From Fluviicola sp. (lineage in GTDB: Bacteria > Bacteroidota > Bacteroidia > Flavobacteriales_D > Crocinitomicaceae), in contig JADLGD010000111.1 of assembly GCA_020849495.1 (NCBI GenBank), positions 37,106 to 101,105 of the forward strand: DNA of 64,000 bases, given 5' to 3'. Positions 17,222 to 25,462 of this stretch are shown here, one piece after another (position 1 is the stretch's first letter; each line of letters begins with the position of its first letter). A program made the position numbers and the translations under genes. The notes beneath the pieces were generated by a model. The model was not told the DNA's origin. It saw only the letters and a program-made list of their open reading frames with translations, and ran no database searches.

Positions 17222-17941
17222 ATGAAACTGCCCTTTATCTTACTTGTCGTTTTATCATCTTTGAGTGTTTCTGCTCAGAAATACGGCATGTTACAAGTTC
17301 AATTGGATCATTTTCCTGAAGCATGTAAAATCCCGTTTGAGCTATACTTGAATGAAGAATTAATCGGAACAACTGGTACTGATGGTTTTTTCTATCCAAC
17401 TAAAAAACTTAAAGGAGAACTTGTTGTAACGAATCCAAATGTTGGAAGCACAAAACAAGAAGTGAACTTAAGCAATAAAAAGGATTATCAAACCATCTAT
17501 TTCCCCACCACAAAAGCGTTTCAAGATTCCATGTTTAAACAAATCATCAAAGCTGATCCACATCTTTCTGAATTGATGGAATGTAATGTGATTGGAGGTG
17601 CGCATCCTCCTCAATCCGTAATTGATAGTTTACAAGATTTTCAACCAGCTGTTTTTCCTGGTGGAACCGCTGCATTGAGTAAATTTGTTGCTCAAAATAT
17701 CAGATATCCAGAAATAGCTCGAGAGCTTGGTCTACAAGGGAAATTACAAGTCATTTTTAGAGTTGATGCTGAAGGCATGATTTCCTGCATCAAATTAGTA
17801 AAAGGCGTTCCAGATTGCCCCGAATGTGATCTCGAAGGCTTGAGAGTGATCTCGAAATTGCCTCGATTTATCCCAGGAACTATCAACGGTAAAAAGGAAG
17901 CAACATTCTTCACTTTACCGATTCATTTCAAGTTGGGTTAA
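17222..17941 (+). CDS. TonB C-terminal domain protein, exported
   Basis: I use ATG 17222 (239 residues), where the signal peptide starts (MKLPFILLVVLSSLSVSAQ); an earlier in-frame ATG would put charged residues ahead of it. The C-terminal part (about residues 140-239) is a TonB C-terminal domain: FPGGTAALSKFVAQNIRYPE, then LQGKLQVIFRVDAEG, KLVKGVPDCPECDLEGLRVISKLPRFIPG. Normal TonB proteins have a retained N-terminal membrane helix and a proline-rich linker; here there is a likely cleavable signal and no such linker, so energy transduction is doubtful. The N-terminal half has a carboxypeptidase-regulatory-like flavour (about 25-100) but this is weak. Confidence 0.8.
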   Translation: MKLPFILLVVLSSLSVSAQKYGMLQVQLDHFPEACKIPFELYLNEELIGTTGTDGFFYPTKKLKGELVVTNPNVGSTKQEVNLSNKKDYQTIYFPTTKAFQDSMFKQIIKADPHLSELMECNVIGGAHPPQSVIDSLQDFQPAVFPGGTAALSKFVAQNIRYPEIARELGLQGKLQVIFRVDAEGMISCIKLVKGVPDCPECDLEGLRVISKLPRFIPGTINGKKEATFFTLPIHFKLG

Positions 17942-17954
17942 ATCCTTTTAACTC

Positions 17955-18836
17955 TTAATAACTACTCGTAGCTCCTCCAACGTGTTCAATCGGATGCCAA
18001 GTGGTTTTCACTTCTTGGAAGTCATTGATGTAGTAAGGGCTTTCATCCGTTGTCTTCGTCAAACCACCCACGTAACGAATGATGCGTTTTACATTACAAT
18101 CAGCACCTTCTTCTAGTTTTCTTGCATGTTCATCGTTTTCGCCAGCATACAATACAGCGTTGATGTCCATGTGTGCGTGAAATGCATCAATTAATTCTTT
18201 TTCAGAACCTGTCAAGATGTTGACTACACCTCCTGGTAAATCTGAAGTCGCTAATACTTCTGCAAAAGTGATGGCACACAAAGGCAATTGTTCAGCAGCC
18301 AAAACCACACAGCTATTTCCGCCAGCAATCACTGGTAAAATCGTTGAAACCAAACCAATCAAGCTATTCGTTTGTGGCGCAATGATTCCAACCACACCCA
18401 TTGGTTCTAAAGCTGAGAAATTGAAATGTGAAGAAGCAACGGGATTCACTGAACTAAACACTTGTTGGTATTTATCGCACCAACCTGCGTAATACACACA
18501 GCGATCAATTGCCAAGTCTACTTCAGCGGTAGCTTTTGGAGCTGTAGCGCCTTGTTTCACCAATTCTTCAACAAATTGTGATTTTCTTCCTTCCAACATT
18601 TCTGCAATGCGATACAAGATTTGACCGCGGTTAAAAGCAGTTCTTTCCGACCAAGAACCAAAAGCTTTTCGTGCAGCAACAACCGCATTTCGGTGATCTT
18701 TTTTCGACGACAAACACATGTTCGCCAAGGCCTCACCCTTTTTATTCATTGGTGAATAGTATCTTCCAGATTCCGTTCTCGGAAATTGCCCTCCGATGAA
18801 GATTTTGTATGTTTTTAGTATTTCCAATCTTTCCAT
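17955..18836 (-). CDS. Truncated aldehyde dehydrogenase-like protein, catalytic half absent
   Basis: The 293-residue product aligns by eye with the first 290 residues of an aldehyde dehydrogenase (the coenzyme-binding part) and ends where the ELGGKS and catalytic-cysteine domain should begin. Key residues of the fold are changed: the usual PWNFP reads PQTNSL, and the lysine of the LKPAE motif is missing (VLAAEQLPL). It is therefore probably not an active dehydrogenase. It keeps FIGGQFPRTESGRYY at the start and LPGGVVNILTG. The start at ATG 18836 follows a short GC-rich repeat. It lies directly downstream of the full-length enzyme, so a partner or regulatory subunit role is likely. I rate it a real gene, not a decay product, because the frame is intact. 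Confidence 0.8.
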   Translation of the reverse strand: MERLEILKTYKIFIGGQFPRTESGRYYSPMNKKGEALANMCLSSKKDHRNAVVAARKAFGSWSERTAFNRGQILYRIAEMLEGRKSQFVEELVKQGATAPKATAEVDLAIDRCVYYAGWCDKYQQVFSSVNPVASSHFNFSALEPMGVVGIIAPQTNSLIGLVSTILPVIAGGNSCVVLAAEQLPLCAITFAEVLATSDLPGGVVNILTGSEKELIDAFHAHMDINAVLYAGENDEHARKLEEGADCNVKRIIRYVGGLTKTTDESPYYINDFQEVKTTWHPIEHVGGATSSY

Positions 18837-18856
18837 TTTCGTAAAAATCAAGCTTT

Positions 18857-18932
18857 TCCTCCCTCTTTATCTCCCTCCAAAGGGAGAGACCTAAATCCTC
18901 TTCCCCCTTTGGAGGGGGACCGAGGGGGAGGA
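18857..18932. repeat. GC-rich palindromic intergenic repeat
   Basis: Two short hairpins lie in the gap between the aldehyde dehydrogenase genes. The first is TCTCCCT-CCAA-AGGGAGA. The second is CCCCC-TTTGGA-GGGGG. TCCTCCC at the left edge and GGGGGAGGA at the right edge can also pair. The composition differs sharply from the AT-rich surroundings. It resembles the short CCTCC/GGAGG interspersed repeats seen between genes in many Flavobacteriales; I cannot count copies from one window, as I see only this one. Confidence 0.7.
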
Positions 18933-18962
18933 TCACTAATAATTGATAATTATCTATTTCTA

Positions 18963-20480
18963 TTATCTCTCAAACTTCAAATAAGCCCCCAATCCATGCA
19001 TGCCGCCTTCTCTTCCGAAACCACTTTCTTTGTAGCCACCAAATGGTGAAGTTGGATCGAATTTGTTGTACGTATTTGCCCAAACGACTCCTGCACGCAG
19101 TTTTGTAGTCAAATTAAATATACGTGAGCCTTTATCTGTCCAAACACCAGCTGCTAAACCAAAAGGTGTATTGTTTGCTTTTTGAATGACCTCATCAATG
19201 GTACGGAACGTTTGAACGGAAAGAACTGGTCCAAAAATTTCTTCTTGAGCAATTCTACTCGATTGTGCCACATCAGTAAACAAGGTTGGTCGGATGAAGT
19301 TTCCTTTTTTCGGAATCGAACACTTGCTCTCATAGATATCAGCACCTTCGTTTTTACCAATTTCAATGTACTTTAAAATGGTTTCCATTTGCGCTTTCGA
19401 GTTGATGGCACCGATATCTGTGTTTTTATCCAAAGGATTTCCAACATACAAGGTATCCAAACGATCTTTCAATTTTTGAATGACCATATCAGCAACCGAT
19501 TCTTGAACAAACAAGCGCGATCCTGCACAACAAACATGTCCTTGATTGAAGAAAATTCCATTAACAACACCTTCAACTGCCTGATCAATCGGTGCATCTT
19601 CAAAAATGATATTTGCCGATTTTCCGCCCAATTCCAAGGTCAGTTTCTTCCCTGTTCCAGCAACTGCTTTTTGAATGATCTTTCCAACATTGGTAGAACC
19701 AGTGAAAGCCACTTTATTCACATCTGGGTGATTGACAATTGCAGCTCCAGTGTCACCGTATCCAGTTACAATATTTACTACACCTGCAGGCAAACCAGAT
19801 TCGTGTATGATCTCAGCTAATAACATGGCTGTGAGAGGTGTTGTTTCTGCTGGTTTCAAAACAACCGTATTTCCTGCTGCTAAAGCTGGAGCAATCTTCC
19901 ATGCCGCCATCAATAAAGGGAAATTCCAAGGAATGATTTGTCCTGCTACACCCAAAGCTTGTGTTTTTCGATTTGGGAAAGCATATTCCAATTTATCCGC
20001 CCAACCAGCGTAATAGAAAAAGTGATTGCAAGCCAAAGGCACATCCACATCACGTGATTCACGAATGGTTTTTCCAGCATCTAAGGTTTCAACTACTGCC
20101 AATTCGCGCGCTTTCTCTTGCATCAATCGCGCAATACGGAAAATGTATTTCCCACGTTCTTTAGCTGACAATTTAGACCAAACAGTTTCATAAGCAACAC
20201 GAGCAGCTTTCACCGCTTTATCTACATCTTGCTCATTTCCATAAGCTACTTCTGCTAACTCTTCATCAGTTGCAGGATTCACCGTTTTGAAATACTTACC
20301 TGAACTTGGCGCTACAAATTTTCCATCGATGTACAAATCATAGCGTTCCTTTAATTTCACATGACTTGTTCCTTCAGGACTTGGAGCGTAATCCCAAACA
20401 CCATTGAAGTCGAACAGTTCATTTGATTGTTCGATCACCGTCTTTTTGTCAACAGTTTCGCTTTTTTTATTTTTTGCCAT
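18963..20480 (-). CDS. NAD(P)-dependent aldehyde dehydrogenase
   Basis: The 505-residue enzyme shows all catalytic features of the family: PWNFP (184-188), LKPAETTPL (208-216), the FTGSTNVG nucleotide loop (259-266), E283 in LELGGKS and the nucleophile C317 in NQGHVCCAGSR. An N-terminal extension of about 45 residues precedes the usual start. It sits two bases behind deoC, so the probable substrate is acetaldehyde released by deoxyribose-phosphate aldolase, oxidised to acetate. That substrate is inferred from position, not from the sequence. The truncated relative downstream is treated separately. Confidence 0.93.
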   Translation of the reverse strand: MAKNKKSETVDKKTVIEQSNELFDFNGVWDYAPSPEGTSHVKLKERYDLYIDGKFVAPSSGKYFKTVNPATDEELAEVAYGNEQDVDKAVKAARVAYETVWSKLSAKERGKYIFRIARLMQEKARELAVVETLDAGKTIRESRDVDVPLACNHFFYYAGWADKLEYAFPNRKTQALGVAGQIIPWNFPLLMAAWKIAPALAAGNTVVLKPAETTPLTAMLLAEIIHESGLPAGVVNIVTGYGDTGAAIVNHPDVNKVAFTGSTNVGKIIQKAVAGTGKKLTLELGGKSANIIFEDAPIDQAVEGVVNGIFFNQGHVCCAGSRLFVQESVADMVIQKLKDRLDTLYVGNPLDKNTDIGAINSKAQMETILKYIEIGKNEGADIYESKCSIPKKGNFIRPTLFTDVAQSSRIAQEEIFGPVLSVQTFRTIDEVIQKANNTPFGLAAGVWTDKGSRIFNLTTKLRAGVVWANTYNKFDPTSPFGGYKESGFGREGGMHGLGAYLKFER

Positions 20481-20482
20481 GT

Positions 20483-21403
20483 TTAATCAATTGAAAAATA
20501 ATCTGCACTTTGATAGTGACCTGTTGTTTGTTTCATGATTTGCATCAACACATCATTTGCTAAAGAACTTGCTCCAAAACGGAACCATTCGTTGTTTAGC
20601 CAACCAGCTCCCAGGGTTTCTTTTACCATGACCAAATTGTGCAAGGCTAATTTTGAATTGGAGATACCACCAGCTGGTTTCATCCCAACTTTTACTCCTG
20701 TTTTTAAATAAAAATCTTTGATGGCACACAACATGGTGTAAGTGACTTGCATCGTAGCTGCTGGCTGAATTTTACCTGTAGAAGTTTTGATAAAATCGGC
20801 ACCTGCATACATGGCAATATCACTTGCTCTGCGCACTTGATCCAAAGAAGCCAATTCTCCCGTTTCCAAAATTACTTTCAAGCGAGCTGAACCACAGGCC
20901 TCTTTAATGGCTGCAATTTCATCAAACACAAAATTGTATTCTCCAGCTAAAAACTTACCTCTTGAAATCACCATATCGATTTCATCAGCACCATTTTCAA
21001 CCGCAAAACGGGTATCCATGATTTTAATTTCATGAGGTGCTTGTCCGCTTGGAAATGCTGTAGAAACAGACGCTACTTTGATGCCTGAATTTCCAAGCGC
21101 TTTTTTTGCTTCAGCGACCATCGATGGGTACACGCAAATAGCTGCCACTGTTGGCAAATCGGGCTGAACATCATGTAAATGTTGCGCTTTGTAACACAAC
21201 TGACGGACTTTTCCTGGAGTATCTTTTCCTTCCAAAGTGGTCAAATCAATCATGTTCAACACCATTTTCAGGCCTTGCATTTTTGATTCGTTCTTAATGG
21301 AACGCGTTTGAAAACGCGCCACACGTTCTTCCACTCCTACTTTATCAACGGTAGGACTTAAACGAAAATCAGGGACTTTCTTATGAATTTTATTTGTACT
21401 CAT
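20483..21403 (-). CDS. deoC: Deoxyribose-phosphate aldolase
   Basis: This class I aldolase splits 2-deoxyribose 5-phosphate into glyceraldehyde 3-phosphate and acetaldehyde in deoxynucleoside catabolism. The Schiff-base lysine is K206 in GADFIKTSTGK, with K242 in GMKPAGGIS and D143 in DEIDMVIS. The 306-residue length, longer than E. coli DeoC, reflects about 40 extra N-terminal residues. It is the first gene of a group with two aldehyde dehydrogenase-family genes. A TATATTTG element (21437-21430) lies 26 bases before the ATG, and a short palindrome, ATGCAA-A-TTGCAT (21402-21414), overlaps the start codon. Confidence 0.95.
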   Translation of the reverse strand: MSTNKIHKKVPDFRLSPTVDKVGVEERVARFQTRSIKNESKMQGLKMVLNMIDLTTLEGKDTPGKVRQLCYKAQHLHDVQPDLPTVAAICVYPSMVAEAKKALGNSGIKVASVSTAFPSGQAPHEIKIMDTRFAVENGADEIDMVISRGKFLAGEYNFVFDEIAAIKEACGSARLKVILETGELASLDQVRRASDIAMYAGADFIKTSTGKIQPAATMQVTYTMLCAIKDFYLKTGVKVGMKPAGGISNSKLALHNLVMVKETLGAGWLNNEWFRFGASSLANDVLMQIMKQTTGHYQSADYFSID

Positions 21404-21429
21404 GCAAATTGCATTGGTTTTAAGTAGTT

Positions 21430-21437
21430 CAAATATA
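21430..21437 (-). promoter_or_regulatory. -7 promoter element of deoC
   Basis: TATATTTG on the minus strand matches TAnnTTTG. No clear -33 TTTG is present at the usual spacing. The ATG is 26 bases downstream. Confidence 0.45.
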
Positions 21438-21546
21438 AAAAAGTGTGTGGTAGCTTCGCGGTTTTGTGAATAAGTTTCATAGCTAAAAGGAATTAGCTGA
21501 TGGATTCTTTTTCAAATTCTGAAGATTCTACTTATTTTTAGCTCCA

Positions 21547-22365
21547 ATGAATCAGGAAAAATCGTTTGAATTATTGCAAACCGCTTTGCAAGGTGCTGTT
21601 GAAGCAGCTCAAGCCATTATGCAAATTTACAGCAGTGATTTTTCTACCACCATGAAAGACGACGGCAGTCCTGTTACGATTGCAGACCATGCTTCAAACG
21701 ATGTGTTGGTTGCTCATCTAAGTAAAACAGGGATTCCTTTGATCAGTGAAGAGTCATTGAAAGCTCCTTTTGAAGAACGCAAAAACTGGGACTATGTTTG
21801 GTGCATTGATCCCTTGGACGGCACAAAAGAATTCATTAAAAAAAATGATGAGTTTGCGATCTGTGTGGCCTTGGTTCATCAACAACAACCAATTTTAGGA
21901 ATCATTGTCTCACCTATTCAAGAAACGATTTTAGTTGGTGGAAAAGTTATTCCGCCTGCAATCATAAGATTTGAGGACATTGACCAACCAAGTGCATGGA
22001 ACTATATTGAACAAAAACAACAAATCAATCAACCCTTGGTCATTGCTGTTAGTCGCTCACAAGGTTCGGGAACAGATCTAAAATTCAATCAAAGCATCAA
22101 AGAGCAATTTGGCGAAGTGGTTTTTTTGAAAAAAGGAAGTGCATTGAAATTTTTTGACCTAGCTATGGGTCATGCAGATATTTATGCAAGATACGCTCCA
22201 ACCATGGAATGGGACATTGCCGCTGGACAAGCCATTATTGAAGCCTTAGGAGGAAAAGTAATTCACGCAGAAAGTGGCGAACCCTTGTATTACAACAAAG
22301 CCAATTTATACAATCCTTATTTCATTGTTCACACCAGTAGTGTGATTAAACATTTAGGCGAATGA
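21547..22365 (+). CDS. cysQ: 3'(2'),5'-bisphosphate nucleotidase (inositol monophosphatase family)
   Basis: The 272-residue protein belongs to the Li+-sensitive, Mg2+-dependent phosphatase family. It has the SEES motif (67-70), the core DPLDGTKEF (88-96) with metal ligands D88 and D91, and the late WDIAAGQAI motif. CysQ removes the 3'-phosphate of PAP produced in sulfate assimilation or sulfotransfer. Inositol monophosphatase is the alternative, but the FIKKNDEFAICVALV region after the core fits CysQ. The next gene starts within its stop codon (ATGATGA overlap). Confidence 0.88.
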   Translation: MNQEKSFELLQTALQGAVEAAQAIMQIYSSDFSTTMKDDGSPVTIADHASNDVLVAHLSKTGIPLISEESLKAPFEERKNWDYVWCIDPLDGTKEFIKKNDEFAICVALVHQQQPILGIIVSPIQETILVGGKVIPPAIIRFEDIDQPSAWNYIEQKQQINQPLVIAVSRSQGSGTDLKFNQSIKEQFGEVVFLKKGSALKFFDLAMGHADIYARYAPTMEWDIAAGQAIIEALGGKVIHAESGEPLYYNKANLYNPYFIVHTSSVIKHLGE

Positions 22366-23900
22366 TGAAAAAAGTTGGTCTACTCTGTTGTCTAATTATC
22401 GCCCATTTTTCAATGGCGCAAAACCGTGTTTTACCAATTGCGTCCTACTTTAAAGATCAAGTTTTTCGAATGGGAACAGATGTATCACCCGTTTTTCCTG
22501 TTGAAAATCAAGTGAGCAACTATTACAAATACACCAAAGATTCTACAAAACGCTATTCCAACTTTGGCTATGCTTTGTACAACAAAGAATTGATTGAATT
22601 ACACAAGAAGGAAGGTTCACTTTGGATCACACCATTATTAGATATCAGCTTAGGGAAAGGATTGGCTGATACTTTAGCCCGAAGATCTCAAAATACAAGA
22701 GGAGCAAGAATTGAAGGCGCTTTGGGTAAAAAAGTGTTTTTTTCCACGGCTATTTTCGAAAACCAAGCTGTTTTTGCACCATACATTGGACAATATGTTT
22801 CCCAACGGGGTGAGTTTTATCCCAATGCTGCAGATTCAAGTTATGTACTACAAAATGCGGTAATCCCAGGTGCGGCCCGCACAAAGCCATTCAAAACAGA
22901 AGGCTACGATTATGCTTATGCGGTAGGAATGGTTCGATGGACCGTTTTACCTAAACTCAATGTTTATTGGGGAAATCAATCGGTTTTTGTGGGAAGTGGT
23001 CACCGTTCGATGTTATGGTCAGACAATAGTGTGCCAGCCATGAATCTTCGTGTTCAATACCAATTGGGTGAAAAATGGGATTTTCAATTTTCCAAAATGC
23101 GAGGCTTTAATTTGTTGCGTTTGCCTGTTGCCACTAACGGGGAAGCTTATTACGAGCCAAAATCCTTGAGCATTGCTGTGATTTACTTTAAACCAACCAA
23201 ACACACTTCTATCGGTTTATTTGAAGGAGGCATTTGGTCGAGAGGCGATTCACTTCAAAAAACACCAATTCAGGCTGCTTATTTTATTCCGATTCCTGGT
23301 GGTGCGTTATTGCAAGAAGCAATCAATCAAAAAGCCTATTCGTTAGTAGGAATTGATGCCAATCACCGTTTCAAAAATTGGATGATTTATGGTCAATTTG
23401 GTTTGAACGTGAATCAAGCACAAAGTTTTGTAGGACAGTTAGGAACACGTATCTTCCTCAAAAAAGCGAGTTATTCTTTTGTACAAGTAGAATTCAACCA
23501 TGCTGATAAAATGGCCTATACAGCTCAAAATCCACGGATCCATTATGCGAATTATCAATTACCACTCGCACATCCAATGGGAGGTAATTTAGATGAACTG
23601 TTATTGCGTTTCAATTTTGAATGGAAGCACTGGTTCGTGTCTGGACAAACGAGTTATTATTTCAACCAATCCATCAATTACAAACAGCTTTTACCCATTT
23701 ATCAAGTACAAAATTCGGCAACGCAACAATCCTTTTATCAATCGCTTGAATTGGGTTACCGATTTAATCGCAGTTACGGATTCGATGTATTTGCATCCTT
23801 TGTTTACCGAAACGCTTGGACTTCTTCTTCACGTTCAGAAGGTTCTTGGATCAACTTCGGTTTACGCACCGCTATCAATAATCATTATTACGACTTTTGA
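22362..23900 (+). CDS. Outer-membrane beta-barrel protein, Wzi/RemB-like
   Basis: The 512-residue product has a signal peptide (MKKVGLLCCLIIAHFSMA) and alternating aromatic beta-strand sequence through its whole length, ending in aromatic residues (NNHYYDF). The segment NVYWGNQSVFVGSGHRSMLWSDNSVPA resembles the conserved turn of capsule-assembly Wzi and gliding-motility RemB relatives, which face the cell surface. I assign it to that broad group only. Its start overlaps cysQ, and the next barrel gene begins on its stop codon, so the three genes form a tight unit. Function is unknown; a role in surface polysaccharide or motility is a guess. Confidence 0.65.
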   Translation: MMKKVGLLCCLIIAHFSMAQNRVLPIASYFKDQVFRMGTDVSPVFPVENQVSNYYKYTKDSTKRYSNFGYALYNKELIELHKKEGSLWITPLLDISLGKGLADTLARRSQNTRGARIEGALGKKVFFSTAIFENQAVFAPYIGQYVSQRGEFYPNAADSSYVLQNAVIPGAARTKPFKTEGYDYAYAVGMVRWTVLPKLNVYWGNQSVFVGSGHRSMLWSDNSVPAMNLRVQYQLGEKWDFQFSKMRGFNLLRLPVATNGEAYYEPKSLSIAVIYFKPTKHTSIGLFEGGIWSRGDSLQKTPIQAAYFIPIPGGALLQEAINQKAYSLVGIDANHRFKNWMIYGQFGLNVNQAQSFVGQLGTRIFLKKASYSFVQVEFNHADKMAYTAQNPRIHYANYQLPLAHPMGGNLDELLLRFNFEWKHWFVSGQTSYYFNQSINYKQLLPIYQVQNSATQQSFYQSLELGYRFNRSYGFDVFASFVYRNAWTSSSRSEGSWINFGLRTAINNHYYDF

Positions 23901-25336
23901 TGAGAGTACTTCTTTACATAGCTATGTTCTTGTTGCCTGAAATTGTTTTCGGTCAGGCAGGTATTGCAGCACTTACAGATAGTACTTGGTCTAATTTACC
24001 ATCCAACGAACGCTTTCATTCAGCCATTCAACCTGCTGTTAGACAAGCGTATAATTGGATCAAAACCGACAGTTCATCCAAAGGAAAAAGCAGAAGGTTT
24101 TCAATTGGCTTAATTCCGGAAGCATTTGCAAGTTATGATACCAGTTTCAATTACCGCGCTGCAATCGGATTTACTGCCGAATACGAAGGTGAAAAATGGT
24201 ACAATCGGACTTCCTTTGCAAGTGGTTGGTCAACAAGGGAACGAAGCAATCAAACCCATCCAGCTTACCTGCCAACACATCAACACGCTGGTTATTTGTA
24301 CAATGATATCCGTACGCGATTTGGATACACACCCAATGAAATGTTGCATGTAAGTTTTGGAATCGACAACCAATTTTTTGGAGAAGGTTATCGCTCGTTG
24401 ATCCAAGGAGATCAGGTTGCACCCAATCCATTTGCTCAAATGCGCGTTAATTTCTGGCGCTTGGAATACGGCTTGATGTATCAGTTTCTCAATGAACTGG
24501 ATAGCACCGATCGCATTTGGAAATTCAATGCCAGTCATTATTTGAGTTGGAACGCCACAAAAAATTGGAATATCAGTTTCTATGAAACAGTGTTGTTTCA
24601 GCCATCAGATGGAACTTACAAAAGAGGGTTTGAAGTAGAATACTTGAATCCGATTGTGTTTTTTAGACCACAAGAATACAGTGTAGGTTCATCAGACAAT
24701 GTTTTATTGGCGTTTCATTCGAGTTACAAGATTCGCCAACACAAAGTGTATTTTCAACTATCCTTGGATGAGTTTTTCTTACAAGAAATCCGCAATCGCA
24801 CGAAGTGGTGGGCGAATAAATACGGTGCACAGTTGGGAGTAAAAGGACATTTTAAACGCTTTAATTACAGAGTTGAAGGAAATGTTGTTCGTCCGTATAC
24901 TTATTCCCACATTAATTATGGACAGAATGTAGGAAATGTTGGTCAACCAATGGGTCACACTTTGGGGAGCAATTTCGCAGAGTTAATAGCGATGGTCGAT
25001 TTCAACATCAAAAAATTCCATGTAAAAACCTATGCTGTTTTTCAGCTAAAAGGATTTGATGATACTTCAGATAGTTTGAATTTGAGTTGGGGAGGCAACA
25101 TTTATAGTAATTATCTCAACCGTCCGAAAGAATACGGTAATACGATTGGTCAAGGTATTACACAGCGTTTTTTACAGGTGGGTGGTGAACTTTCTTATAC
25201 CATTGAAGCATTGCGTTTGCAGACTTATTTACAAGCTGGCATCAATTATTCTTGGGGGGAAATGGCAACTCGATTCGACCCGATGCTCTGTATTGGTTTC
25301 CGAACCACGCTCTTTGTTCCAAGAAGGTTGTTTTGA
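23900..25336 (+). CDS. Outer-membrane beta-barrel protein, Wzi/RemB-like (second copy)
   Basis: The start is ATG 23900, overlapping the previous stop by one base (TGATG); a TTG one codon earlier is less likely. The 478-residue protein has a signal peptide (MRVLLYIAMFLLPEIVFG) and barrel-type strands. FGIDNQFFGEGYRSLIQGD is close to the RemB/Wzi-type motif, followed by NPFAQMRVNFWRLEYGLMY, which is more convincing than in the neighbour. The two barrels are distant relatives by eye rather than a recent duplication. Their shared operon suggests two strand-paired or sequential outer-membrane components. Confidence 0.7.
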   Translation: MRVLLYIAMFLLPEIVFGQAGIAALTDSTWSNLPSNERFHSAIQPAVRQAYNWIKTDSSSKGKSRRFSIGLIPEAFASYDTSFNYRAAIGFTAEYEGEKWYNRTSFASGWSTRERSNQTHPAYLPTHQHAGYLYNDIRTRFGYTPNEMLHVSFGIDNQFFGEGYRSLIQGDQVAPNPFAQMRVNFWRLEYGLMYQFLNELDSTDRIWKFNASHYLSWNATKNWNISFYETVLFQPSDGTYKRGFEVEYLNPIVFFRPQEYSVGSSDNVLLAFHSSYKIRQHKVYFQLSLDEFFLQEIRNRTKWWANKYGAQLGVKGHFKRFNYRVEGNVVRPYTYSHINYGQNVGNVGQPMGHTLGSNFAELIAMVDFNIKKFHVKTYAVFQLKGFDDTSDSLNLSWGGNIYSNYLNRPKEYGNTIGQGITQRFLQVGGELSYTIEALRLQTYLQAGINYSWGEMATRFDPMLCIGFRTTLFVPRRLF

Positions 25337-25432
25337 TCCCTTGAAGGTGTACAACTGTTTCTTTTGGTAACAAAAATCACATGCAATCAAATAAAATGCT
25401 GCAAGGAGAATCATTTTTCCAACCTTAAACAG

Positions 25433-25440
25433 TAAATTTG
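25433..25440 (+). promoter_or_regulatory. -7 promoter element of the cytochrome oxidase operon
   Basis: TAAATTTG matches TAnnTTTG exactly and lies 22 bases before the ctaB ATG. Only a T-rich stretch occupies the -33 position. Confidence 0.5.
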
Positions 25441-25462
25441 CGGCACAAAAATACGCAGACAC

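Noticed and set aside
21402..21414. Palindrome ATGCAA-A-TTGCAT at the deoC start as a repressor site
   Set aside because: It is short, overlaps the start codon, and such palindromes arise by chance in AT-rich DNA; without a second copy it is not supported.
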